Origin: Pseudomonadota bacterium
GTDB lineage: Bacteria > Desulfobacterota > Desulfovibrionia > Desulfovibrionales > Desulfovibrionaceae
Length of the DNA: 64,000 bases
Assembly: GCA_018822105.1 (NCBI GenBank)
Contig: JAHJLB010000014.1
Coordinates: 124,001-188,000, forward strand
Direction of reading: 5' to 3'
Each line of letters opens with the position of its first letter. The first letter of the stretch is position 1. Shown one piece after another: positions 27,845-37,912 of this stretch. Both the position numbers and the translations under genes were made by a program. The notes under the pieces are model-generated. The model was not told the DNA's origin, ran no database searches, and saw only the letters and a list, made by a program, of their open reading frames with translations.

Positions 27845-27914
27845 TGCGCCTGTGGCGCAAAAAAATTAGACCCGCACACGCTTCTTCGTGCATAACCATC
27901 GTGCCACAGGCGCA
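27845..27914 (-). repeat. 12-bp inverted repeat in the rpoN leader
   Basis: TGCGCCTGTGGC (27845-27856) and GCCACAGGCGCA (27903-27914) are perfect inverted copies separated by 46 bases, just upstream of rpoN. In RNA they could pair and enclose a T-rich segment; in DNA they could be a two-site operator. There is no U-run after it in the right position for a simple terminator. Confidence 0.6.
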
Positions 27915-27988
27915 TCTGGTTCGCAAGAAAAACTGTTAACTCCATGGAGATACAAACTTTTTTATAACGGGCTGAGCCGCATGAAAAA

Positions 27989-28017
27989 AGTGTACCAACC
28001 TTCACGGCTTGTGTAAA
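27989..28017 (-). promoter_or_regulatory. Likely sigma-70 promoter of rpoN
   Basis: On the minus strand TTTACA (5 of 6) and TACACT (4 of 6) are spaced by 17 bases. It lies about 170 bases upstream of the rpoN ATG in the 280-base gap after lptB, so rpoN need not depend on read-through from the lpt genes. Confidence 0.5.
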
Positions 28018-28097
28018 TCCACAATTCTGCGGGCTTGAAGAAGCTTGATGGCGGATCCCCATGAAATATCACGAGAATCATACGGAAATGCTTGGAG

Positions 28098-28820
28098 CTA
28101 GAGACTGAAAGACTCGCCCAGGTAGAGCTTGCGCGCCTTGCTGCTCTGCACGATCTCCGCCGGGCTGCCCTCAAGGATGACCTGCCCCTCGTACACGAGG
28201 TAGGCGCGGTCGCAGATGTTCAGGGTCTCGCGCACGTTGTGGTCGGAGATGAGGATGCCGATGCCCATCTTGGTGAGCACGGCGATGATCTCCTGGATGT
28301 CGATGACGGCGATGGGGTCGATGCCGGCAAAGGGCTCGTCCAGCAGGATGAATTTGGGGTTGAGGATGAGGGCGCGCGCAATCTCCAGCCGCCGGCGCTC
28401 GCCGCCGGAGAGGAACATGGCCGGCTGGTGCGCCAGCTTGGTGATGTTGAACATCTCCATGAGCTCCAAAGCCCTGGCCTCGCGCTCGCTGCGGCTCATG
28501 GGCATGTGCTCCAGGATCACGTCCAGGTTCTTGCGCACCGAAAGCTTCTTGAAGATGGAGCTTTCCTGCGGCAGATAGGAAAGCCCCCTGCGGGCGCGCT
28601 CGTGCAGGGGCAGCTCGGTCACGTCAACGCCGTCCAGCAGCACGTTGCCCGTGGTGGGGTTCACCACGCCCACGAGCATGTAGAAGGTCGTGGTCTTGCC
28701 CGCGCCGTTTGGGCCCAGCAGGCCCACCACCTCGCGGTCACGCAGGCGCACGTTGATGTGGCGCACCACCTCGCGCTCGCCGTAGCGCTTGGACAAATTG
28801 GTGGCGACAAGTTCAGCCAT
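28098..28820 (-). CDS. lptB: LPS export ATP-binding protein LptB
   Basis: This is the ABC ATPase that powers LPS extraction with LptF/LptG. Walker A 'LGPNGAGKTTTFYMLVG', the signature 'LSGGERRRLEIARAL', Walker B 'FILLDEPFAGIDPIAV' and the switch 'ILISDHNVRETL' are intact. The LptB-specific 'SYLPQESSIFKKLSVRKN' segment supports the assignment over other ABC ATPases. The length of 240 aa is typical. Its ATG directly abuts the lptA stop. Confidence 0.96.
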   Translation of the reverse strand: MAELVATNLSKRYGEREVVRHINVRLRDREVVGLLGPNGAGKTTTFYMLVGVVNPTTGNVLLDGVDVTELPLHERARRGLSYLPQESSIFKKLSVRKNLDVILEHMPMSRSEREARALELMEMFNITKLAHQPAMFLSGGERRRLEIARALILNPKFILLDEPFAGIDPIAVIDIQEIIAVLTKMGIGILISDHNVRETLNICDRAYLVYEGQVILEGSPAEIVQSSKARKLYLGESFSL

Positions 28821-30077
28821 CTACTTCTTCTCCCCCTTGGGCGACTGGAAGATGGCCTCAACGCGGCGCTGGGTGCCGCTCAGGACCTCGCTGCGGTTCT
28901 CCCGGATGAAGAACTTGATGACATCTCCGCGCACGGTGTTCTGACCCTCGCGCAGGATGGGATTGTTGTCCATGCGGATGACCCCCTCCTGGACGAAATA
29001 GGTGAGCTGTCCGCAGGCGCCCTCGTTCTTGTTGGCCACCAGGCGCACATTGCCATCGGCCACGATGCGCTCGATCTTGTCGCCGAAATCCCCAATCCCG
29101 CCCGGCTCCTGCTTCTGCTCCTTGCCCTTCTTCTTGTCCGTGAAATAGGCCGTGATGCGCTCCGCCCAGATGGCCATGTCCGTGTGCGTCCCATGCACGT
29201 TGCCCTGGAACATGACGGAATTCTCCACCTGGTTGTAGACCATCTTGTCCGAGGTGATGCGCACGGGGTCCTGCTTGGAGAGGGTGGGCTGGTTGCCCAG
29301 AAGGGCCGGGCCTTCCTTGACCTCGCCCTTCATCTCCGAGGCGGGCAAAGACTTGGCCTCGGCCTTGGCCGGGACCTGGGCGGGCGCAACGGCCTTGAAC
29401 TCCGTGGCCTTGGCCGGGGCGGCGGCAGGAGAAACGGCTTGCGCCGCGGCCTGGCGCGCTGGCGCGGGCGCAGCAGGGGCAGGCAGGGCCTTGACCATGC
29501 CTTCGGGCACGTAGCCCACGGCGGCGGCCTCGGAACTGGTGGAATCGTTCATGCGGAACACGGCGATGAAGCCGTAGCGCGGATAACCGGTCTGCACCCG
29601 CTCGCCAGGGGCAAGCACGGCCACCACCGGAGACTTGAGGGAACGCTCCTTGAAGACTTCGGTGCGGGCCTCCACCTGGCTCAACTGACGGACCTCCGGG
29701 GTAACGGGCGCCGCCGGGGCAGCGGCGCGCGCGGGAGCGGGCGCGGCAGTCTTGGACGGAACCGCCGCAACGGGCTTCATGAGGCGCACGTCGGAAAAAC
29801 CCATGGCCTTGGCCTCGTCGCGCTCGGAGGCGTCCACCTCGAAAATCGCCCCCCAGCCGGAGGGCCGCACAAAGTCCACCTTGACCCGCTCTCCGGGCTT
29901 CAAGGCGCGCACCACCGGGGCCTGGGTGCTGCGGGTCTGGCGCACGTTGACGGGGGTCTCCACCACGCGCACCTCGCCCCAGGACTGGGCCAGGGCCGAA
30001 GCGGCGGCCAGGACGACCAGGGCCAGACCCAGCATCAGGGCGACAGTTGGCCGGAGCGCAGGTCGCTCGTGCCTCAC
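28821..30077 (-). CDS. lptA: LptA-like protein with N-terminal SH3-type domains
   Basis: LptA carries LPS across the periplasm. This 418-aa protein is over twice the usual length. A signal peptide ends near 'LAAASALAQ'. Then come two SH3-like segments, 'VRVVETPVNVRQTRSTQAPVVRALKPGERV' and 'VEARTEVFKERSLKSPVVAVLAPGERV', joined by Ala/Pro-rich linkers. The LptA (OstA) domain is C-terminal: 'PVRITSDKMVYNQVENSVMFQGNVHGTH', 'IVADGNVRLVANKNEGACGQLTYF'. The GTG start overlaps the lptC stop as GTGA. The SH3-like parts could bind peptidoglycan (inference). Confidence 0.88.
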   Translation of the reverse strand: MRHERPALRPTVALMLGLALVVLAAASALAQSWGEVRVVETPVNVRQTRSTQAPVVRALKPGERVKVDFVRPSGWGAIFEVDASERDEAKAMGFSDVRLMKPVAAVPSKTAAPAPARAAAPAAPVTPEVRQLSQVEARTEVFKERSLKSPVVAVLAPGERVQTGYPRYGFIAVFRMNDSTSSEAAAVGYVPEGMVKALPAPAAPAPARQAAAQAVSPAAAPAKATEFKAVAPAQVPAKAEAKSLPASEMKGEVKEGPALLGNQPTLSKQDPVRITSDKMVYNQVENSVMFQGNVHGTHTDMAIWAERITAYFTDKKKGKEQKQEPGGIGDFGDKIERIVADGNVRLVANKNEGACGQLTYFVQEGVIRMDNNPILREGQNTVRGDVIKFFIRENRSEVLSGTQRRVEAIFQSPKGEKK

Positions 30078-30658
30078 TTCACTTTCTCCTTCCTCAGCGA
30101 ACCCAGGGCCGCGGGGGTCAGCTCCGCGGTGACGCCTCCGGCGGCGGTCAGCTCCCGGGTATCCAGGTTGATCTCCACCGTGGTTGCGTTCATGGAAAAG
30201 TCTGGCCTGGTGACGCCCACCCGGCCCTTGAGGTAGATCTTCTTCATGGCCCCGATGTAGTCGAACACGTCGGAGGTCAGGACAAATTCGCCGAAACGGC
30301 CCGTGATGTTGTCGCGCAGGGTCATGGTGTTGCCCTGCTGGTTCACTTCGCCCGTGTCGGACTTGACGAAGACCTCCTGGCGGTCCGCCCCGACATAGGC
30401 GGAAAGCTGGGGCCGCAGCACCTGCACGATGCGCTGGTCCACGCTGTACTGCGCGCTCTTGGCCCGCACGCGCCAGAGCACCTTGCCATCCGCGCCCTGC
30501 ACGAACTCCAGGTCCTCGGCCAGGACATCCGGCTCAGCGGTCTTGGCCACAGGCCTCTCCGCCGCGCCATTGCGCACGTCCCGCCTCTCGTTGACCACCA
30601 GACCGATGGCCAGGCCGAGAACGAAGATCAGCACCAGGTACAACAGAGGCTTGCGCAT
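30074..30658 (-). CDS. lptC: LPS export protein LptC
   Basis: This 194-aa bitopic inner-membrane protein links LptB2FG to LptA. It has one N-terminal membrane helix ('LLYLVLIFVLGLAIGLVV') and a periplasmic beta-jellyroll region with 'LEFVQGADGKVLWRVRAKSAQYS', 'VFVKSDTGEVNQQGNTMTL' and 'FDYIGAMKKIYLKGRVGVTRP'. The ATG directly follows the kdsC stop, and its stop overlaps lptA. Confidence 0.9.
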   Translation of the reverse strand: MRKPLLYLVLIFVLGLAIGLVVNERRDVRNGAAERPVAKTAEPDVLAEDLEFVQGADGKVLWRVRAKSAQYSVDQRIVQVLRPQLSAYVGADRQEVFVKSDTGEVNQQGNTMTLRDNITGRFGEFVLTSDVFDYIGAMKKIYLKGRVGVTRPDFSMNATTVEINLDTRELTAAGGVTAELTPAALGSLRKEKVK

Positions 30659-31204
30659 TCATCCACTCCACTTCTCCCAGGCCGCCTCGTATTGTCCACG
30701 GCAGTCCAGAAGGAACATGATGGCCTCTCGGACAGCGCCCTGACCGCCATGCAACCTGGTCACCCATTTCGCCAGCCGCAGTATCTCCGGCTGGGCGTTG
30801 CCCACGGCCATGGGCAACCCCACGGCCTGCATCACGCCCGCGTCGACCCAGTCGTCTCCCAGGAAGGCGATCTGGGAGCGCTCGCAACCCAGCCGTCCGC
30901 GGATCTCCTCCATCAGGGGCACCTTGTCCACATGTCCGGCGTGGTACTCCTCGATGCCCAGCTCGCGCACCCGCTTCTCCACGGCCCCATGCTTCAGGCC
31001 GGTGATGACCGCGATGGCAAGCCCCAGGGATTGTGCAATCTTTATTCCAAGACCGTCCTGGACGTGGAAACGCTTGCTGACGTTGCCCTGGTGGTCATAA
31101 TGGAGGCCGCCGTCCGTGAGCACGCCGTCAACATCCAGGATCAAGAGTTTGACATCCCGGCCCAGGGCCAGGACAGCGGGGTCGATCGCGAACTCAGCCG
31201 GCAT
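30659..31204 (-). CDS. kdsC: 3-deoxy-D-manno-octulosonate 8-phosphate phosphatase KdsC
   Basis: This small HAD phosphatase removes phosphate from Kdo-8-phosphate. The nucleophile motif is '[23 protein letters not shown]', with '[26 protein letters not shown]' and '[26 protein letters not shown]' following. I start at ATG 31204 ([11 protein letters not shown]), giving 181 aa; the track's longer start lies inside kdsA. The start overlaps the end of kdsA by 11 bases. Confidence 0.94.
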   Translation of the reverse strand: MPAEFAIDPAVLALGRDVKLLILDVDGVLTDGGLHYDHQGNVSKRFHVQDGLGIKIAQSLGLAIAVITGLKHGAVEKRVRELGIEEYHAGHVDKVPLMEEIRGRLGCERSQIAFLGDDWVDAGVMQAVGLPMAVGNAQPEILRLAKWVTRLHGGQGAVREAIMFLLDCRGQYEAAWEKWSG

Positions 31205-32012
31205 CGGGCACACTCCATATGGCCATGAGCCGCCGGAGCAGGCCTTCCACCTGGGACAGCGGCAGGCTGTTGGGCCCGTCGCACAGGGCGCGGTCCGGGT
31301 CCGGGTGGACCTCCAAAAACACGCCGCTGGCCCCGGCGGCAACGGCCGCAGCGGCAAGCACCGGCACGAACTCGCGCTGGCCGCCGGATGATCCGCCCTG
31401 CCCTCCGGGCAGCTGCACCGAGTGCGTGGCGTCGAAGACCACGGGCGCGCCCAGACCGCGCATGAGGGACAGGGAGCGCATGTCGACCACGAGGTTGTTG
31501 TAGCCGAAGCACGAGCCGCGCTCCGTGAGCCAGAAGCGCCCGTTGCCCGTGCTGCGCAGCTTGTCGGCCACGTTCTTCATGTCCAGCGGGGCGAGAAACT
31601 GCCCCTTTTTGACGTTGACGATGCGCCCGGTCTCGGCCGCGGCCACCAGCAGATCCGTCTGGCGGCAGAGGAAGGCAGGGATCTGGAGCACGTCGGCCAC
31701 CTGGGCCACGCGCTCGGCCTGCTCCGGCAGATGGATGTCCGTGACCACGGGCAGGCCCGTGGCTTCCCGCACCTCGGCCAGCCAGGAGAGGCCCATGTCC
31801 AGGCCAGGACCCCGGAAGCTCGAGGCGGAGGTGCGGTTGGCCTTGTCGTAGGAGCTCTTGAAGACCATGGTCAGCTCCAGGCGCTGGGCGATGGCGGCCA
31901 GTTCGCGCGCCACGTCCAGGGCCAGCTGCCGGCTCTCCAGCACACACGGGCCGGCCAGGACAAAGGGCCCGGTCAGGCTTTTGGCGTAGAGCGCTGCGGA
32001 ATCAACGGCCAT
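31194..32012 (-). CDS. kdsA: 3-deoxy-8-phosphooctulonate synthase KdsA
   Basis: This condenses PEP with arabinose-5-phosphate to make Kdo-8-phosphate for LPS inner core. Motifs are '[19 protein letters not shown]', '[23 protein letters not shown]', '[37 protein letters not shown]' and '[12 protein letters not shown]'. I choose ATG 32012 ([12 protein letters not shown]), giving 272 aa; the track extension lies in pyrG. It starts one base after the pyrG stop. Confidence 0.96.
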   Translation of the reverse strand: MAVDSAALYAKSLTGPFVLAGPCVLESRQLALDVARELAAIAQRLELTMVFKSSYDKANRTSASSFRGPGLDMGLSWLAEVREATGLPVVTDIHLPEQAERVAQVADVLQIPAFLCRQTDLLVAAAETGRIVNVKKGQFLAPLDMKNVADKLRSTGNGRFWLTERGSCFGYNNLVVDMRSLSLMRGLGAPVVFDATHSVQLPGGQGGSSGGQREFVPVLAAAAVAAGASGVFLEVHPDPDRALCDGPNSLPLSQVEGLLRRLMAIWSVPDAG

Positions 32013-32013
32013 G

Positions 32014-33675
<1,662 letters not shown>

Positions 33676-33712
33676 TCAGGTTGAATTGACAGCTCCGGTG
33701 CCGAGGACCGTG

Positions 33713-33741
33713 TTGACGCCGCGCGCGGGCGCACGTACTCT
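33713..33741 (+). promoter_or_regulatory. Possible promoter of purQ-tadA
   Basis: TTGACG and TACTCT are spaced by 17 bases about 60 bases upstream of purQ. A second perfect TTGACA occurs at about 33686 without a good -10. The pyrG promoter should lie in the same 150-base divergent gap, but I see no clear match. Confidence 0.35.
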
Positions 33742-33801
33742 TGGGCTCTGGCGGGACAAAACCTGAGCGGCCCGCTTCGACAGTCGCAATGGAGGACGTT
33801 C

Positions 33802-34611
33802 ATGGCCCGCGTCAAAGCACTAGTTCTTACCGGATACGGCACCAATTGTGAACAGGAATCAGCATACGCCGCCCGGGAATCCGGGGCCGACGAGGCCACC
33901 ATCGCCTTTTTCTCCGACATCACCTCAAACCATGTGCGCATGGAAAATTTCAATTTCCTCATTTTTCCCGGCGGTTTTCTGGATGGTGACGACTTGGGCT
34001 CGGCCCAGGCCGCGGCCCTGCGCTGGCGTTTTGCAAAAACTTCAAGCGGCGAACACGTGCTGGACCAGCTCAAGGCCTTCTTCCAGGCCGGGGGGATCAT
34101 CCTGGGCATCTGCAACGGGTTCCAGCTCCTGGTGAAGCTGGGCCTGCTGCCGGCCCTGGGCGGCCGCTACTTCGAGCGCCAGGTGTCCCTGTCGCACAAC
34201 GATTCCGCCCGCTACGAGGACCGCTGGGTGACCCTCAAGGCCAACCCGGCCTCGCCCTGCGTGTTCACCAAGGGCATGGACCGCCTGGAGGCCCCGGTGC
34301 GCCACGGCGAGGGCAAGATCGTGCCCCAGGACCAGGCCACCCTGGACGCCCTGGAGGCCGCCAATCTCGTGGCCCTGCGTTACATCGACCCGGCCACGGG
34401 CGAACCCAGCATGCAGTTCCCGGAAAACCCCAACGGGTCGGCCAACGCCATCGCCGGGCTCACGGACCCATCGGGCCGCATCCTGGGCCTCATGCCCCAT
34501 CCCGAGGCCTACAACTCCCCCTGCAACCACCCGGCCTGGACCCGGGGTGAAACCTCCGTCCTGGGGCTGACCCTGCTTGAGGGCGGCGTTCGCTACCTGA
34601 AGGGCGTCTAG
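33802..34611 (+). CDS. purQ: Phosphoribosylformylglycinamidine synthase subunit PurQ
   Basis: This glutaminase subunit supplies ammonia for purine synthesis. The N-terminus is 'KALVLTGYGTNCEQESAYAARESGAD'. The nucleophile Cys is in 'GIILGICNGFQLLVKLGLLP', and the His/Glu pair is in 'GRILGLMPHPEAYN'. At 269 aa it is longer than the common PurQ of about 225 aa but within the range of the larger type. GGAGGACG precedes the ATG. PurL and PurS partners are not in the window. Confidence 0.92.
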   Translation: MARVKALVLTGYGTNCEQESAYAARESGADEATIAFFSDITSNHVRMENFNFLIFPGGFLDGDDLGSAQAAALRWRFAKTSSGEHVLDQLKAFFQAGGIILGICNGFQLLVKLGLLPALGGRYFERQVSLSHNDSARYEDRWVTLKANPASPCVFTKGMDRLEAPVRHGEGKIVPQDQATLDALEAANLVALRYIDPATGEPSMQFPENPNGSANAIAGLTDPSGRILGLMPHPEAYNSPCNHPAWTRGETSVLGLTLLEGGVRYLKGV

Positions 34612-34618
34612 AGGCGTC

Positions 34619-35113
34619 ATGGCCCGCATCTCCCCACCAGAGCGCCCGCCCGGATACTCCTGGCGGGCGCTCATGGCTCTGGCCCTTGACGAGGCCCTGA
34701 GCGCGGCCCGCGAGGACGAAACCCCGGTGGGCGCCGTGCTTCTGGGCGCGGACGGGGCCATCCTGTCCAGGGCGCACAACAGGAACATCGCCCTCTGCGA
34801 CCCCACGGCCCACGCCGAGATGCTCTGCCTGCGCGAGGCCGCAAGCAAGCTTGGCAACCACCGCCTGAACGGCGCCATCCTGGCCGTGACCCTGGAGCCC
34901 TGCCTCATGTGCGTGGGCGCCCTGGTCCATGCGCGGGTGGCCGGGGTGGTCTTCGCCGCCAGCGACCCCAAGGCCGGCGCCCTGGTGTCCAACCTCGACG
35001 TTTGCACCCTGCCCTTCCTCAACCATCGCCCCTGGATCCTCCGGGGCGTCATGGCCGAGGAATGCGGCGCCTTGCTCAAGCGCTTTTTCCTGGCGCGCAG
35101 AAAGCCTTCCTAA
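34619..35113 (+). CDS. tadA: tRNA-specific adenosine deaminase TadA
   Basis: This changes wobble adenosine to inosine in tRNA-Arg. Zinc-binding and catalytic motifs are 'DPTAHAEMLCLREAASKLGNHRLN' (HAE) and 'VTLEPCLMCVGALVHARV' (PCxxC). 'VFAASDPKAGAL' and the C-terminal 'GVMAEECGALLKRFFLARR' are typical. The length of 164 aa fits. It lies seven bases after purQ. Confidence 0.95.
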   Translation: MARISPPERPPGYSWRALMALALDEALSAAREDETPVGAVLLGADGAILSRAHNRNIALCDPTAHAEMLCLREAASKLGNHRLNGAILAVTLEPCLMCVGALVHARVAGVVFAASDPKAGALVSNLDVCTLPFLNHRPWILRGVMAEECGALLKRFFLARRKPS

Positions 35114-35128
35114 ACATTCTCCAGAGTC

Positions 35129-35181
35129 AAAAATCCACGATTCCGTGCGGAAACAGTATCAAGACATTATCTGGATTTTTT
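35129..35181 (+). terminator. Possible terminator after tadA in an AT-rich patch
   Basis: AAAAATCCA (35129-35137) can pair with TGGATTTTT (35172-35180), enclosing a small hairpin TTCCG-TG-CGGAA; the right arm runs into a T stretch. It lies 15 bases after tadA. The long loop makes this weaker than the other terminators. The surrounding 35130-35215 stretch is strikingly AT-rich and holds no gene that I can see. Confidence 0.45.
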
Positions 35182-35250
35182 CTAATAATTGATATTACAC
35201 TTGATTTTTAAACCCCCTACCCTTGTTGTGCAGACAGGAAAACGCCACCC

Positions 35251-35289
35251 AAAAGGCCGTCCCGCGCCCTGATGTGGGGGGCACGGGGC
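35251..35289 (-). terminator. Likely terminator of rsfS-gpmI-zinc ribbon unit
   Basis: GTCCCGCGCCC and GGGCACGGGGC form an 11-position stem with one mismatch and one G-T pair, followed on the minus strand by GGCCTTTT. It lies about 30 bases beyond the stop of the zinc-ribbon gene. Confidence 0.6.
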
Positions 35290-35319
35290 GTCGCGCCAGT
35301 GTGCGGCGGCAAGGATGGA

Positions 35320-35553
35320 TCAGAGGAAGTCGGGATCGATGGCGGCCTTGCCGCCGTTGAGCATGACCTTGAAATAGCGCAGGGTGCGGTCATCCACGGG
35401 CACGATGGGGAAGCTTTTGCGGCAGGCGTCGCACTGGGCCATGGTCGGGCGGGTGGGCGCGATGAGCGTCACGTCGCGGGCGCAGTGCGGACACGGATAC
35501 AGAAACACGATCTCCATGCCCACAGGGCGCACGGGCATCAGCGGCTTGCTCAT
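35320..35553 (-). CDS. Small zinc-ribbon protein, unknown function
   Basis: This 77-aa protein has two C-x-x-C pairs ('YPCPHCARDVTL' and 'AQCDACRKSFPI') 18 residues apart, a typical zinc ribbon. No DNA-binding or enzymatic domain follows; the tail ends 'RYFKVMLNGGKAAIDPDFL'. I do not recognise a named family. It begins four bases after gpmI and shares its terminator, so it is co-transcribed with rsfS-gpmI. A protein- or RNA-binding accessory role is possible but unsupported. Confidence 0.8.
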   Translation of the reverse strand: MSKPLMPVRPVGMEIVFLYPCPHCARDVTLIAPTRPTMAQCDACRKSFPIVPVDDRTLRYFKVMLNGGKAAIDPDFL

Positions 35554-35557
35554 GTGT

Positions 35558-37093
35558 TCATCCCTCGAAAAGGCTTGCGCCGGTCATGCTGTCGGGCTTG
35601 GGCTGACCCCAGGAAGCCAGGATGGTCGGGGCGATGTCGCCCAGTTTGCCGGGCTTGAGCCTGCGCCCCCCGCCCTGGTCCGCGTGCAGCAGCGGCACGG
35701 GATTGGTGCTGTGGGCCGTCTGCGCGCCCCCGAGGGCGTCGAGCATCTCCTCGGCGTTGCCGTGGTCGGCCGTGAGAAAAACCTGTCCGCCATCGGACAG
35801 GAAGGCATCCACGATCCTGCCCACGCACTCGTCCACGGTTTCGCAGGCCGTGATCACCGCCGGGATGATGCCCGTATGGCCCACCATGTCCAGGTTGGCC
35901 AGGTTGCACACGCAGAGGTCGAACTCGCGCCGCCGCTCCAGCAGGGCCAGGGTGACCTCGCGGGCGCTCATCTCCGGCTTGTGGTCGTAGGTGGGCACCT
36001 CGCGCGGGGAGGGGACCATGACGCGCTCCTCGCCGGGCAGGGGCTCCTCCACGCCGCAATTGAGAAAATAGGTCACATGGGCGTATTTCTCGGTCTCGGC
36101 GATGCGCAGCTGCCGCAAGCCCAGCCGGCTCGCCACCTGCCCCAGGAACCCGTCCAGGGACAGCGGCCCGAAGGCCACTGGCAGGGGAAAGGTGGACTCA
36201 TACTGGGTCATGGTGGACATGCCGGAAAGCCTGGGCCGCAAAGGCCTCGGGAATTCCTTAAAGTCATCCTCGAAAAAGGCGCGGCTGATCTGCCGAGCCC
36301 GGTCGGCCCGGAAATTGAAGAAGAACAGGCCGTCCCCGTGGCCCATGGTGCCGACGGGCTGGCCATCGCTGCCAGCCACCAGGCAGGGCTTGACGAACTC
36401 GTCCGTCTCTCCTGCGGCATAGGCGCTCTGCACGGCCTCGACGGCCGAGGCCACAGTCCTGCCCTGTCCGCAGGCCAGGGCCAGATAGGCGGGCTCGTTG
36501 CGCTCATAGTGCTTGTCGCGGTCCATGGCGTAGTAGCGGCCCATGACCGTGGCGATGCGCCCCAGGCCGAGGCCGGCCAGCTTCGCCTCCAGCTGCCGCA
36601 CATAGTCCAGGCCGCTTGAGGGCGGGGTGTCGCGGCCGTCCAGAAAGGCGTGCACGAAGACCTCGCGCAGGCCCTGGCGTCCGGCCAGGGCCACCAGGGC
36701 GTGGATGTGGTTCTGGTGGCTGTGTACGCCGCCGTCGGACACCAGGCCCATGAGGTGCAGCCGCCCGCTGCCGGCCTTCACCTTGGCCATGAGGTCGAGC
36801 AGCGCGGGGTTCTCGAAAAAGCTCCCATCCTCGATGCTGATGTCGATGCGCGTCATGTCCTGGTAGACCACGCGGCCCGCACCGATGTTCATGTGCCCCA
36901 CCTCGGAGTTGCCCATGAAGCCGTCGGGCAGGCCCACGGCGCGCCCGGCGCAGGCCAGCTGCGTGTGCGGGTAGCGGGCGAACAGGGCGTCGAGGTTGGG
37001 CGTGTTGGCCAGGGACACGGCATTGCCGGGGCCAGCCGGCGACAGGCCGAAGCCGTCCAGGATGAGCAGCAGTGTGGGCGTCACGGGCTTCAC
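35558..37093 (-). CDS. gpmI: 2,3-bisphosphoglycerate-independent phosphoglycerate mutase
   Basis: This Mn-dependent enzyme interconverts 3- and 2-phosphoglycerate. Motifs are 'LLLILDGFGLSPAGPGNAV', the phospho-serine loop 'GFMGNSEVGHMNIGAGRVVYQD', 'VHAFLDGRDTPPSSGLDY', 'NLANLDMVGHTG' and 'FLTADHGNAEEMLD'. I start at GTG 37093, which overlaps the rsfS stop as GTGA, giving 511 aa, the family's normal length; the track's upstream start is inside rsfS. Confidence 0.95.
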   Translation of the reverse strand: MKPVTPTLLLILDGFGLSPAGPGNAVSLANTPNLDALFARYPHTQLACAGRAVGLPDGFMGNSEVGHMNIGAGRVVYQDMTRIDISIEDGSFFENPALLDLMAKVKAGSGRLHLMGLVSDGGVHSHQNHIHALVALAGRQGLREVFVHAFLDGRDTPPSSGLDYVRQLEAKLAGLGLGRIATVMGRYYAMDRDKHYERNEPAYLALACGQGRTVASAVEAVQSAYAAGETDEFVKPCLVAGSDGQPVGTMGHGDGLFFFNFRADRARQISRAFFEDDFKEFPRPLRPRLSGMSTMTQYESTFPLPVAFGPLSLDGFLGQVASRLGLRQLRIAETEKYAHVTYFLNCGVEEPLPGEERVMVPSPREVPTYDHKPEMSAREVTLALLERRREFDLCVCNLANLDMVGHTGIIPAVITACETVDECVGRIVDAFLSDGGQVFLTADHGNAEEMLDALGGAQTAHSTNPVPLLHADQGGGRRLKPGKLGDIAPTILASWGQPKPDSMTGASLFEG

Positions 37094-37485
37094 GCAGCCC
37101 CCTCTGAAGAGTTCCAGGGCAGCAGCTTGCCCTCGGACCACAGGCCTTCGATGTTGTAGAAACGGCGCATGTCCTCATGGAAGATGTGCACCACCACATC
37201 GTTGAAATCGAGCAGGATCCAGGCGCCTGTCTGGTAGCCCTCCATGCCCCGGGAGGTGAACTTGCGTTCGCCGGCCAGGTGCAGCAGGGCGTCGGCCAGG
37301 GCCTGGGCGTGGCGCTGGCCCTTGGCCGTGGCCAGGAGGAGGTGCTCCGTGATCGGGCAGATGCCGGTGACGTCCAGCAGCCGGATGTCCTCGCCCTGTT
37401 TTTCGTCCAGCATCCTGGCCAGGAGCAGCCCCTTCTCCAATGTCGGCATGCCGGGCGTGCCCGGCAGTTCGCGCTTTTTCTTCAT
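37090..37485 (-). CDS. rsfS: Ribosomal silencing factor RsfS
   Basis: RsfS binds ribosomal protein L14 and blocks subunit joining when nutrients are low. The 131-aa protein has 'LLLARMLDEKQGEDIRLLDVTGICPITEHLLLATAKGQRHAQALADALL' and the conserved 'GMEGYQTGAWILLDFNDVVVHIFHEDMRRFYNIEGLW'. I start at ATG 37485 (MKKKRELPGTPG) behind GGGGT; the track's long extension reads across the intergenic region. It is translationally coupled to gpmI. Confidence 0.93.
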   Translation of the reverse strand: MKKKRELPGTPGMPTLEKGLLLARMLDEKQGEDIRLLDVTGICPITEHLLLATAKGQRHAQALADALLHLAGERKFTSRGMEGYQTGAWILLDFNDVVVHIFHEDMRRFYNIEGLWSEGKLLPWNSSEGAA

Positions 37486-37912
37486 GATACCCCGTTTGCG
37501 CCGGTTGGCGATTGCTTGCGTGCCTTGTACTGGAATCCATGCCCCAGCGCAATGATCGGGCGCGGGCTTGGGGCCGGCGGCTGCGCGGGAAGCGGACGCG
37601 GCCCGGATGCGCTGCGCTGAAAGATCAGGGGCCAGGGGCCTTCCGTTTCGGCAAGAACGCCTCAGAACCTTGACGCAGTGCCGTGTTTGGGGCATGAATA
37701 GATCAATCTGCGCGGACCATGAAACCGCGTTTGCACCTAGCCTGAGCGCTGGTTTCGCGGCACAGGACAGGCGGAGCAGAATTTCGCGCAGGAAGAGACG
37801 AGAATGCAAGGCTGCGGGGCGAAAATCCCCCCGTGGCCGTTTTTTACGGGCCGCCTTGCCCCAAGGCCCACGATGTCACCCTTCGCCCCGCACCATCCCA
37901 GGAGGACAGACC
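37486..37912. other. Intergenic region between rsfS and paaK
   Basis: This 427-base divergent gap contains no gene I can support, although frames stay open because of high GC. It should hold the promoters of both flanking units. For rsfS, TTGCGC and TACAAG spaced by 17 bases occur on the minus strand (37552-37524). For paaK, TTGACG at 37670 is followed after 17 bases by a weak CATGAA. A small hairpin GGCCGT-TTTTT-ACGGGCC lies near 37835. Confidence 0.6.
37524..37552 (-). promoter_or_regulatory. Possible promoter of rsfS-gpmI
   Basis: On the minus strand TTGCGC and TACAAG (4 of 6 for -10) are spaced by 17 bases, about 40 bases before the rsfS start. Confidence 0.4.

Noticed and set aside
27888-27908. 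Sigma-54-like site TGGCACGATGGTTATGC upstream of rpoN
   Set aside because: The GG and GC elements are 12 rather than 10 bases apart, which does not fit a -24/-12 promoter, and part of it lies in the inverted repeat.
37568-37912. N-terminal extension of paaK in the ORF track
   Set aside because: The added 115 residues have no family similarity that I can see, and CAGGAGGACAGA immediately precedes ATG 37913.
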